DNA of 64,000 nt from Marchantia polymorpha subsp. ruderalis (Eukaryota; Streptophyta; Marchantiopsida; Marchantiales; Marchantiaceae). The notes beneath the pieces are model-generated. The model made no database searches. It had not been told where the DNA came from and worked only from the letters and a program-made list of their open reading frames with translations. The position numbers and the translations under genes are program-made. Every line of letters begins with the position of its first letter. The first letter of the stretch is position 1. The stretch lies in NCBI GenBank assembly GCA_037833965.1, contig AP031354.1, positions 2,458,001 through 2,522,000 of the forward strand, read 5' to 3'. Shown here one piece after another: positions 22,481 through 33,335 of this stretch.

Positions 22481-23992
22481 ATGCACAGTATGGAGGTAGA
22501 AGTGCAACAGCAACAGTCCCCGAGGCCTTGCCCTCCCGGCATTGTATCGCCTCTCAGTCGTTCTTACAGCAATATCAAAATTGATGAAAGGCACACGATG
22601 GAAATTGAAGTCCAACAATCTCCTGCTCCGCGCCAGCCTCCAAATTCTCCTCTACACGGCTCCGCTGTCAAAGGAACTCCTACTGCTGGAAAAAGTTTCC
22701 CTGTCGCTGCATGTGAAGTATCGCCCTTTAAAACTCTCGAGGATGATTCAAAGACTCTGTTTCCCTTGGTGGAGCACTGCGAATTGCCAAGCATTTCAGC
22801 AGATATTGTGAGTGACTAACTCTTGGATTTTAATACGTTTCCCTTTCCAACAAAGCAACTATTTTGACTATGCTAACAATCTGAGCACTTTCAAACCACT
22901 GCCCCGTCTGATCTTATTTGTTTCTTTGCTTGTATCATCTGCTAAGCTGTTTTCCTCTGTGGCAGATGAAGGAGATTTTGTCAGGTGAGAGAGACTTTCC
23001 AAATGATTCCGTTGTTATCATCGACTCTCGCCACAAGTTTGAATACTCTGGTGGACATATAAAGGTGAGATTAGCATTAAATTGCACTCGGTTTCCAGTC
23101 CGGTTACCAGTTCCTTTGTTCCCTTTTAATTCTGTAGACCTTGTGCAGTGGGATCACCTGTACTGAAAATCTGGTTACTCTTATTTATCGTCTTCAAGCA
23201 TGGTAATGTCGTTCAGTTGTTTCTGACACATCAGCACATGTTCAGGGAGCATTGAATCTTCAAGACCCAAGCAGTATTGAAGAGTTTTATTTTAAATACA
23301 TGGATAAAGGGAAAGAAATTGCAATAATTTTCCACTGCGAATTCTCATCCGCCCGAGCACCCAAGCTGTAAGCGCACATACTGGCCCTGCAGATTTCTCT
23401 CGTGGACTTAAATATGCCAGATTGTTGTCTGCTCAGATGAGTTGACTCTGACAACAGAATTGCATGTTCGACAGTTTCAGGCATATGAGGAATCTTGACA
23501 GGAAGCGTCACATTGAGCTGTATCCAGATATCGGTTTCCCTCACATGTACATCTTACACGGGGGTTATAAAGCTTTTTTCGAAGCCCATCCTGTAAGGAT
23601 CAACTAACACGTCCAAATTTGCCCAGTCCTCAGAGAAACTTTTTTGCGTCTCTTCAAAAAAATTCTTGTTTGTCTCGTTTGTTTGAAGGATTGACCTGCG
23701 TCCGATGCTTCAAGAAGTTAGCTGACTAACTTAAGAACGAACTGTGTTACAGGACTTTTGTGAACCCAAAGAGTATGTTCGCATGGCAGATCCGCTTTAC
23801 ACAGAAGACCTTCGAGCATCTAACAAGGTGCTGAAGAGAAGCTGGACAGCACGATCTAAGAATTCCAAGAACAGCAGACCTCGCTTGCATGATGGATTTG
23901 CGTTGTCGGACTTGTCAAACAGACAGGATGTGGATGTAAGCACACGAGATGTTAACACGCGATCGTGTTCAGTTTCCTTGAGCTTTGGGTAG
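22481..23992 (+). CDS. CDC25-type dual-specificity phosphatase (cell-cycle), five exons
   Basis: Exons 22481-22807, 22966-23064, 23246-23367, 23481-23592 and 23753-23992 join in frame through GT-AG introns to 299 residues. The start is ATG 22481, with an in-frame stop just upstream; ATG 22490 is an alternative. Residues 1-109 are a disordered head with six S/T-P sites and a repeated MExEVQQ...SP motif. Residues 110-235 form the rhodanese/CDC25 domain: EYSGGHIKGALNL (135-147), the catalytic P-loop HCEFSSARAP (172-181; Cys173 and Arg179 of CX5R), HGGYKAFF (209-216) and CEPKEYVRM (223-231). This matches true CDC25, which removes inhibitory phosphates from cyclin-dependent kinases. It does not match the short plant ACR2/arsenate-reductase relatives, which lack the regulatory head and CEP motif. 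The last exon might instead splice at a GTAAGC at 23936, giving another C-terminus. Confidence 0.88.
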
Positions 23993-25344
23993 TACCTTTA
24001 GATCTATTAGTTCTGAGAGGTATGTTGGATGTTATCCCTGGCTACTCAATTTAGACACACGACGAAGTCCTGTACAGCTGGATGTCAATCAAGGTAGCGC
24101 CTTCGCATAATGAAATAGTGATAGAAGCATCAAATTTGGCAATAGTCCTGATTATTACAATCTTAGCATCTCTCAATTGAGTTAGAATAGTAAATATTTC
24201 CTTGTCAAGTAGATCTGATCAGGAGGTTTCATATCACTGTACATGGTTCAACGAAGTTGATCATTCAGCAGCTTTTAAATCCAAAGAATCACTACCAATT
24301 GCTTCAAGTGAGACCTCAGCGCATACGAGATGGTCAGTCTCAAAGAAAATGATTGAGGTTTGAAAGCATCCCCGTGTTGCGAAGAAATTTTTATATTTCC
24401 AATAATATATTTTCGCTGCATTATCCTCACAGCAGTGTCGGTATTTTTGCAACTTACTGTTTCGAATTCAGAATTATTCAGCAAACGCTACGTTAGACTT
24501 GGCCGTGTATTTTCTCCATTTCAAGCCATATTGATCAATTGCCCATTCTAAGAGTTTAGAGCCGAGAGTAGAGAAACCTAAACAATAACACAGTTTTGGA
24601 ACTCAAACAGATAGAACTGATCTGAAATTTTTTATTGTATTGACTGCACAGAATTCGGAACTTATCTGTGAACAAGTTTGTGATTTCCAACTCCTCAGTC
24701 CACGTAATCGAATGACTAGGCTGAGGCTGATCTGGTTCAGAAATTAGTATGCAGGGTTAGAATCAATAGATGAAGTCGACGCTCGCTTACCTCAAATTGA
24801 TGTTTTAGGGTTACAAATGACCATATTTATAAACGATGTAGTTCGATCTCCTTCTAATCTATGTCTCAAAATTGTCTAATTTGCAGCTAAACATGTACAG
24901 AGAGAGTCTTTAGAATAGTGCACGAAAATCCCACGGCACTCCAAGTCTCTGTAGTAGTTAGTACTCCTTCCTCGCGCACATTCAAACGGTGGGGTAACGG
25001 AATCCGACCGATCTCAATCTCATCGGGCCCATGACACTTGTACGGCGACTGCAATGACGGTGTATAGGAGTTTTGTGCCGCCCGACTGTGTAATCATCGA
25101 CTTCTCTGACTGGGGTTTCAGATGTCAAAATCCTTTGACGATTATCTCATTCACTGGTTTTCAGGCTAGAGTCCTTAGGTGCTGTACCCGTCCAAGTGCT
25201 TTCAGCTGATTGGAAAACTTACTAAAGTGGACTGGGAGATATGAAGTCTGCGAAATAAGTGAGATTATTGAGGTGAATGTAACTCATGGGCTGGCAACTC
25301 TTTGTAGAGATAGCCTCCGCAGTAGATCTGGGCCTCGACATGAT
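23993..25344. other. Region downstream of the CDC25-like gene
   Basis: It holds the 3' flank of the phosphatase gene and then mixed-composition DNA. No additional exon continuing the phosphatase and no other gene is convincing. Short frames at 24261-24551 overlap on both strands and show no motif. Confidence 0.45.
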
Positions 25345-25383
25345 TGTCACGCTTATTCCTTCCTAGAAGGAATAATCGTGACA
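25345..25383. repeat. Hairpin, 18-bp arms with one mismatch
   Basis: Arms 25345-25362 and 25366-25383 pair with one mismatch around a 3-base loop; the core is TTATTCCTTC/GAAGGAATAA. A second hairpin lies 55 bp further on. Confidence 0.85.
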
Positions 25384-25438
25384 TGATACCCAATTTAAAC
25401 CGCACGTGCATCTTCTGACGTCGAGGTAGATCAATAAG

Positions 25439-25481
25439 AAAAATGTTATTTTAGAGGTTTAACCTCTAAAATAACATTTTT
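25439..25481. repeat. Perfect hairpin, 21-bp arms, 1-base centre
   Basis: Arms 25439-25459 and 25461-25481 are exact reverse complements around a T at 25460 (core TTAGAGGTT/AACCTCTAA). A third TAGAGGTTT copy follows at 25481-25489. Such near-continuous palindromes are unstable, which suggests either a recent origin or selection. Confidence 0.9.
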
Positions 25482-27280
25482 AGAGGTTTCCACGTTGAGA
25501 GTTCGTCCGGATACGGATATTCTAAAGAAATATCTTCCAATAACTTAATTACGTCTTTGAGTATAATGGATATATATTGTTTTATAAATATGTATTATTA
25601 TGATATTGACCACATAATTATATCTATAATTCTTCAGTTGATCGAGTAATATTTACATGATAGCATAACATCTTTTGAACCGATTGCGAGTTCTCATCTA
25701 CTTTACACGATAATATCTTTATTAACATTTCTAGAAATAAAGTTTTAATAAATAGGGTCTAAATTAATTTTGGAATTTTTCAGATAATATTTCACCTGTG
25801 TCACATCTATTACTGTTAATAGGTATTTTTTGACAGTAAATATGCAATGATTATGTAGAAAAGATGTAAGACTTAGATAGTTATCTGGATAGTTAGTTAG
25901 TGCAATGAAGCATAATGTAATAAAAGATATTTTAACCATTAAGAAACACATGTAATGAAAAGATTTCACATCAAATAACTAAATATCAGAATCTTATTGC
26001 GTGTGTTGTTTGAATTGGATAAATTCCTGTTTTAATTTTCTAAGCTTCAGGTATTAAGCAACAACACTTTTTAAATTATCAATGACTTCAATAATAATTT
26101 TCAATGTTACATTTTTAATCATAAGTATAATTCAAAACTTGTCTGAAATTGTAAAATTTGGTAAAATTAGATGACATTGGAAAAAATGATTTTTCTTTGA
26201 AATGAAATTGTTCTTTTATTTGACATAAAAGATTGCAAATCAATTCATTATTTTATTTTTAAATACTAATTCATAAAAAATCATGTATTAAAATTCTGAA
26301 AACTCTAATTAATGTATATACAGTTTCCCCAATTCATAAGGAGAAATTTTGTAGATCTTATGAAATAATTATGAGTTTCATCAATGCAAAGTGTAATCAA
26401 TCTTTTGCATACATAAAGGATAAGTTATTTTAACAAAAAATCATATCAAAGGTGAAACTTTACTAGATAGCATTACATAGAAAGATCACATATTGATTTA
26501 TAATATATATATATTTTATCATAATGACAATTTAAATTTTATAATATTTTATTTTGCAATAATGCATCAATCTACTCTGAAAAAGAAAAATAAAAAATAT
26601 CATGCATATGATAGTTTATATTATGTGTAAAGGTCCAAAAATTTAAGTGAATGAAAAAGATTAAAAAATTAAGTTTGTATTTCATTCACTTTAAATTTTT
26701 CCTTATTTGATAAATTTTAAGATATGAAATTTTTTTTGTATCATTCAATCAATGGAAAAAAAAAGTTAGTACAATCAAGCAATACGTTTGACATTGCAAG
26801 TAGGTAATGTTATTGACTTTGATAATCTCAACAAGACTATTTCGTCAAAAAAATTTAAAATTTTACTCAAAATACTAACATTTTTTGTTATCAAATATTA
26901 TAAGTAACTCTTTTGTATATAGTAATAAGCTAACTAATCAAATTAACCAGAGTTACACTTACTAAAGTAAACAAACTCCAAAAAATTTCTAACAGTTACT
27001 ACCTTTATTCCTGTTTTGTGTATATAAACTATGTTATCAATATGAATACTTTGTTGAAAATTTTAAAAGTAAATCTAAAATCATGGTCAATTAAAATTTA
27101 AAAATCTTATGAAAACATGATATAATAAAATAATATATGTGAAATTAAATTACAGATGCAATCTACTTATATTTTTCATGAAAAACAGTAGCATTCAAAG
27201 ACATAATATTGATCAATGCATCAAATCAATGGAATTTTGACTAGTTGATCAAACTACTTTCGTCAAACAAACGAAGTTTA
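25482..27280. other. AT-rich intergenic tract
   Basis: AT-rich DNA with homopolymer runs and no domain-bearing frame. It separates the CDC25-like gene island from the squalene synthase island. Confidence 0.6.
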
Positions 27281-28793
27281 AATCAATGTACCAAGCAATG
27301 CAAAATGTAAATCAAAGTTTGGTGTGTCGTAGCTTCCCAACCCGCAAGGATGGGCAACTAAAGCTTAAAATTCACATTCCTGCTACTATCTTCCTACCTA
27401 CGGATCCCAAAGAGTTGTCCAAAGCAACAGAAAATTTCGACCGCTTGATGAAGACAATACTGGAGAAAGTGGCAACATTTCTTCCTAGTATTCTTCTCAT
27501 CTTTTGTAGCATTCTCTGATTTCGGCTATTTCGTTAGTTTAAAATAGTAACATATTGTACTCCTCGTGTATATTGTCGACATGTCAAATTTCCATTTGGA
27601 ATTCACTTAGGGTTTCTCAGGTTTTGCATCTTCGAGTTGCATCGACGTTAGGACCACACACAAAATGGAATGTGAGATAAGATTTAAATTGGGTAAGCGA
27701 TGATTTCCGAAACCAGAGAGGCCCTGAGTTATTACTCATAGGAGGAAGCTTGAGAACGCCAAAGATAACAGAAACCCCCATAGCTCAGGAGAGCGTAGGA
27801 CGACGACAAGTGGCAGATGGACGAGCTGAATTATTGAAGCTAGTTGTATGGAATGAATTTTTCAGCAAAGCAGTTTGATCGTTTTCTTTAAAATGATCCA
27901 GAACCAACAGCAGGTCGTTGATAGAAGGGTTCTTACGTCCTGTCCAACTTTCTACCAACAAGACGGCCTAAAAGTTGCGCCACGATCATCCTCTGGGGAA
28001 AAAGGGATGATATCACACAACACTACGAAATGCCCTATATGATGCAACGATTCGAACTTCTGGAGGACATCGAGATTTCAGATGAATATCCACTGAACAT
28101 TCCAAAGATGTAACTAAATCCGTGAGCCAACTTGGGGAATCGAAGCCCACCTACTAGCACAAAGTAAAAGCCTCGCTGTTATTGGTATGCGAACATGCGT
28201 TATCTCTGCCCATTAACCATGATCTGCTCAACAGCTTTTTTGAATCATGTGAAGGCATAAGAGACTGCAGAGCAGAGCAAATCATGTATCCAAAAAGTGG
28301 TGGAAGATGGTGGCAACTTTGAACTGAAGTGTTTCCCCGCATGTGATCCAGATGCCAGTAGCAAAGAAAGAATCAGTAGCAAAAACGTGGACGAAGCTCT
28401 TTCAAGACGAGTGGACAGGGGCATGGATCGGTTCTGACTGCTGTTTAAAAGGTAGATTGGACCTGTACGATGTGTTTTTGCCTACCATAAGAATGTACTC
28501 CATTCCACAAGAAACTACTCTCGGCTCTGCACTGGATGACAGTTGACATAAAATGTAACAGGAAATGGCACAATAGAACCAACGTCCACTGTTAACTAAT
28601 TTCGAGTAGCGTGCGAATTCGATGTCAGGAGCTAATATACAAAAAAAATCAGACCACACAAGAATGTCCCTGAACTGGCACATATTGGCAGTCCAACTCT
28701 ACGAAAGGGCTCTAAAACTTCTCCGTGACATCCTGCAGCACACTTGAGATAAAGGAAATGCTTAAGTCGAAAGAACACATTCTTGAAAGTTCC
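27281..28793. other. 3' flank of the squalene synthase gene
   Basis: Composition rises toward balance. The plus-strand frame at 27286-27519 and the overlapping frames at 28154-28683 have no recognisable domains and no clear splice partners. The part nearest 28793 should contain the 3' untranslated region and poly(A) signals of the minus-strand squalene synthase gene. Confidence 0.4.
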
Positions 28794-31700
28794 TCAGCGC
28801 CATACTATCAGGATCATTATTAACGCGAGGAGCAATATAGCCAAAACCTGTCACAGCAGAAACGTGAAGTGAGTGCGGTTCACCAATAGCAAGCATCAAA
28901 AGCAGGCCTTCTAGCTCCCAGTTTCAAGTCACAGAAACAGTACATACCAGACATATCTCATGACCCGTCTTGCTTTCAATTGAGAAAGTTTTTCTGCAAT
29001 GAAGTGAACATCAGATAGTCAGTTTCTAAATATAGTGCTCCGCAATCAACACAGGCAAGTGTGGATGATTTTTCTCTTGGTTCTTAGTTGATCAATCGGT
29101 GGAGATTCTCTTCGAAATGGAAACTGCATACCTCTTGGTTTTGTTGAGAAAACGGGCTTTGCAAGCTGTTCGAATCTCATCAACGTATCTTTGTGTCAGA
29201 ACTGCTGAAGGATCAGACTTATCGATCTGGAAAGAATCAGGGGCAAACAGCTAATTAAAACTTATCGTTCTTGGTAACTTGTGATGACTCGTTCGTTGGA
29301 ACGTTTGTAAAACCCCAGAAGGCTGGGCCAAAATAATAAACGTCATCAGAGTAAATGTTTCATGTGGAGCAGACATTAAAATGTACGTGCCTTCGCTGCT
29401 AGAATTCCGCTAAAATCATCGAATGCAGCGTAGACATCGGACATTGTCTTGGTGCCCTCCATAATTTTTGCAGTAAGTCCTGCAAATTTCAGTATGAACA
29501 GATTCTTAGAGATGTGCAACATGCATCCACTTGGCACGCATAAATATTACTAACATGGCTGACATCGCATTGATTGATAACTTAGTTGAGCACACATGAA
29601 AGCAAGGGCGGTATCAGCGAGTTTTGCTTCTATTAGCGCATTGCCGGTTTGTAGTGGTGATGCTGCCAAAGATCCAGTTCGAGCCAGGAAACAAAAATCA
29701 AAACTCAAGATCCCAACACTATAATGACAGACTATACAACATAATTACAGATTAGACCATACGACTCTCGGACATATTGTCCGAGAACTGTATGTCCGAT
29801 AAGCAGCAACTGTATGTCACCTCGACGAATTTTGACAACTCCTCTGAAGACATGAATGTTGTTGTAGCAGAGAGCCAACGTGCCTATCGCCATAACCTGT
29901 TGCCAACACGATTCGTTTCTCGGATTCAGGGAATAAACAGAAAGCATGCACCTCAACCGAGTCCATGTCCACGGTTCGAGGTAGTTTCAATCAACTCTGT
30001 ACCCTGCATATATGTGCTGATGAATGAAAAGGGCATGGAACTACCTTTTGTTAAAGCTAGTAAAGGTCAAGTTGCCCTTTGTTTTGATCAAATGCATTCG
30101 TCCAACTTAGAATTCTTGATATGTCCGCAATCGGTGTTTCTCGTATGAAGAAGATGATCTATATTGACAAATCCATCAATCACATCCAAATGGATCTTCA
30201 AGCATGCGTTACCTGAGGAATAGCACAGAACCGGAAAATTGCAGGATCACGCAAGGCGGACATGTACTGCAAACACTCGGGACCATGCTTGAGAGCATTG
30301 GTAATCATATCATTCAGACAGCGCAGAGCATCTTCAGATCGGTCCTCCTCTTTGAAGACCTGAAAAGATGTTATTGATTCTTTGTTAAACTTGGATAAGT
30401 AGCATTTGCCTGTCGTAGTCCAAAGAAAAAGATCAATCATGATAAGAATGATAAGAATCCACGATGAACTCATTCAAGCGAACAACATAAGAAATACCAT
30501 CTCCGGTACTTAATTTTCCAAAAAAGCTTTAATCATATAAATGAAAGAACACATTTAAACTCCAAGAATCATCTTCCAGATAGTTATTTGAACTACCAAC
30601 GCATGATGGTGGCAACAAACCCATGTGTGAATGATAAGAACATAACTCTGCAGATATTCATGTACCCAGCTGATATCAAAGAACATTAGAGGGAAAGACC
30701 ACTCTTCCAGGTACCTCAAGTGCCGTCCCATATCTGCCCCAGATTTCACGAGGCCAAAACATACGAGGTGCAGGTATTTCGTTGATGTCTTCCAAGTAAT
30801 CTCGTATAATGTTTGTTTTCTAAGACAAACATAATCATAATCAACATGTTGTGTGGCGGTAAATTTGCATTCAAATAGATAAAATGATCCGATAATAATC
30901 CGATGTATACCGGGAAAACGCTGCTCTTGCGTGCCAAACGCTATTAAACATGCTGGAAGCAAAAATATCAGTGTAAGAAAAGATAGCTCTAGAGATAAGC
31001 TGACCTGGAGAAACAAACCCATAGAGTTTGAAAGTACATCCAAAGCAAAATCCTCCAGTCCCGCGGCGTAAAAGAGTCGAGTCAGTCCAAGTCCGACAAT
31101 CCCAGCCACATAATGACAGTATTCGTCATAGTCTGCGATGGTCTCTACCTGATTGGGATCACATATGAAGGTTTATCTTCAGCAGTTTATCTCAAAAGTC
31201 TCAAAGATATACCCACTTTAACAGGCAGATGTTCACACGAGAAGATGTTTTCCTGTAAAGTCAAATTGGAGAACAAAAGTACAACGTGTCTGGACAGACC
31301 TCTACTTCGATGAACTTGGCCATCCCGTTCCCCATTCGCTGTGTCATTTCAGAGATAACTTCTTGATACCTTCATAAAAACCAAAAAATCCTCAAAACTC
31401 ATGTAAGACGTATCATGAATGAAATGGAGGTATTACTAGTTAAGTATTGCTGAAGGTCCAATGATATCGGGAGTAAAATTGGCTGAAAGGACCAGGGGGT
31501 TTAGATCCATCCACTCAACCACATAATTTAGAGTTGAGAGTAAATAATAAGAAACACAATGAAGCGCTTTGTAAGGACACGAGCAAGTGGGATAAATTTT
31601 TAAAAAAACATGAAGTACAAAGATGTCTTGTCCAAAGACAATGCGAAGTCACTGTTTGATCCGAAACGAAAGTTTATGACAGACTAGTGCTGCATAGATT

Positions 31701-33335
31701 TACATTTCTGATGTTGGTTCTTCAGTCCATTTTTCCAGCCCGTCTGTTCTTTCATGAAATTTATTTAAAGATTTTGATACGAAAGACAGTAGATACATTT
31801 CAATGAAACTCTCTTCGTATGACATGAAGTTCAATTCAGAAGCAAACCATGTCCAAGAATCATTGTCATCAGGAAACTTAAAATGTGTAAAGAAGAAGTT
31901 ACCCTTTGGCAAGCGATAAGAATGCCGTGGAAACGTGATGAAAACCAGTCATTAGATCCTTGTAATCTTTCTCCCCACCTACAATAGTACAGAGAGAGTT
32001 TGATGTCAGGCAATTTCATATCGATTTGGAAACCAAAATATAACGAGAGCTAATAATCACCAAACTCCAATCACAAGTTCTGTAGAATGTGATTTGAAAA
32101 ACATCCGGACACGCATTTCAGTCAAAATTTTAATATCATGAAAAAATCTCGTAGTGAAGAGCATCGTGTCATTCTACCTCATGAAAACCACTGTTACCAA
32201 CATCCAAAGTTATACAAAATCGCAATATAGCCTAAAAGAGTAGTAAAATTGAGAGGTGTTAAAAGGCAAAGATACATACAGATGAAATGCCATGAAGTGT
32301 CATAGATGTGCTCATGAAAGGCTTTGAGAATTGGAACCTTCGTGTCGATTGGTATAGCCATATCATCCTCTGTCACAATCGTTCGAAATTTCAACCAAGC
32401 CCAATTTCTTTCCAATAAGAATTCATTGCGTCACGGAATTATTGACCAAGCTATGAACACCCGTTGGTATATACCCGTTGGTCTATCTAGCGATCCAATA
32501 CAGAAAACAGTATCTCTGATTTTCAAAATGGAATGTCATGGTGGTCTTGATTCTTATCGCAATAAAATCCAAGAAGCAGAGAAATTTACCAACTGTGTCA
32601 AGGCCTCGGAGGACGAGGTAGAAGACACAAATCTGCATACGATGCGATACAAGATGTCAAGCCAAAGGGGAAAAAAAATCAGAAGAGAGAAAGACAAATT
32701 GTATCGATATTTATTCGAGATCTCCACAGCTAAACTAAATCAATGAGATGAAATTCATGTTGATCAGAATCTAAATGACCTCAGCAAAAGTTATTACAAT
32801 GTGTTTTCCATTCAGTACATAAACAAAAAATAACATGATCAAGAAGAGTTGATGATTATGAACAGTTGACTGTCTACATCAGCCACCAAGATTATAGTCA
32901 TTGATCCTGATGTTGATCCCTGATGTATTAAGAGACAATAGATCAAGAATCTATGACAAGACGCAAATCAGACTGGCAAGATTTAGACAATAAACTTTCC
33001 TTCAGATTTTGTGCTCCTCTGAATATGGCCGGGCATAGTCACCAACAGATAGAAAGGAAAGTAGACAAAGAAAGGAAGATCTTCAACTAATCTATGAAAA
33101 AGTAAGACGCATGTGCACGGAACGAGATAATTACAGCGTTGCGTAGCTCAGGACCCAATTGGTGGATGACAATTGCGAAGCTGCGGGACACATTCTGCAA
33201 CATCTTATAGCAAAATGCCCAATGCGGTTCCGGCGGCAGGAACCTGGTTGCCTGCATAGATGCGAGCTGCAGTTTCAACAATGCTGGAAGCTCTTCTGGA
33301 TGCTTCAAGACCATCTCCATCATCCCCATCTTCAC
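28794..33335 (-). CDS. SQS1: Squalene synthase (farnesyl-diphosphate farnesyltransferase), 13 exons
   Basis: Condenses two farnesyl diphosphates to squalene with NADPH, the first committed step to sterols, at the ER membrane. Exons in order: 33335-33135, 32632-32590, 32369-32280, 31978-31903, 31369-31306, 31148-31005, 30819-30715, 30359-30213, 29896-29821, 29479-29391, 29226-29132, 28993-28948, 28847-28794. They total 1,230 nt (409 residues), the usual family length. Visible motifs: LKHPEEL and PPEPHW near the start, SRSFA (50-54), first Asp-rich motif DTVEDD (79-84), YCHYVAG (168-174), second Asp-rich motif DYLEDINE (213-220), and a C-terminal membrane anchor (393-408). All borders are GT-AG except intron 10, which needs a GC donor (AAG|GCACGT at 29390) to stay in frame. 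Start at Met1 or Met3. All key residues are present, so the gene looks functional. Confidence 0.96.

Noticed and set aside
30555-31109. Long 184-codon minus-strand open frame
   Set aside because: It reads through an intron of squalene synthase; the real exons are 31148-31005 and 30819-30715, in different phases.
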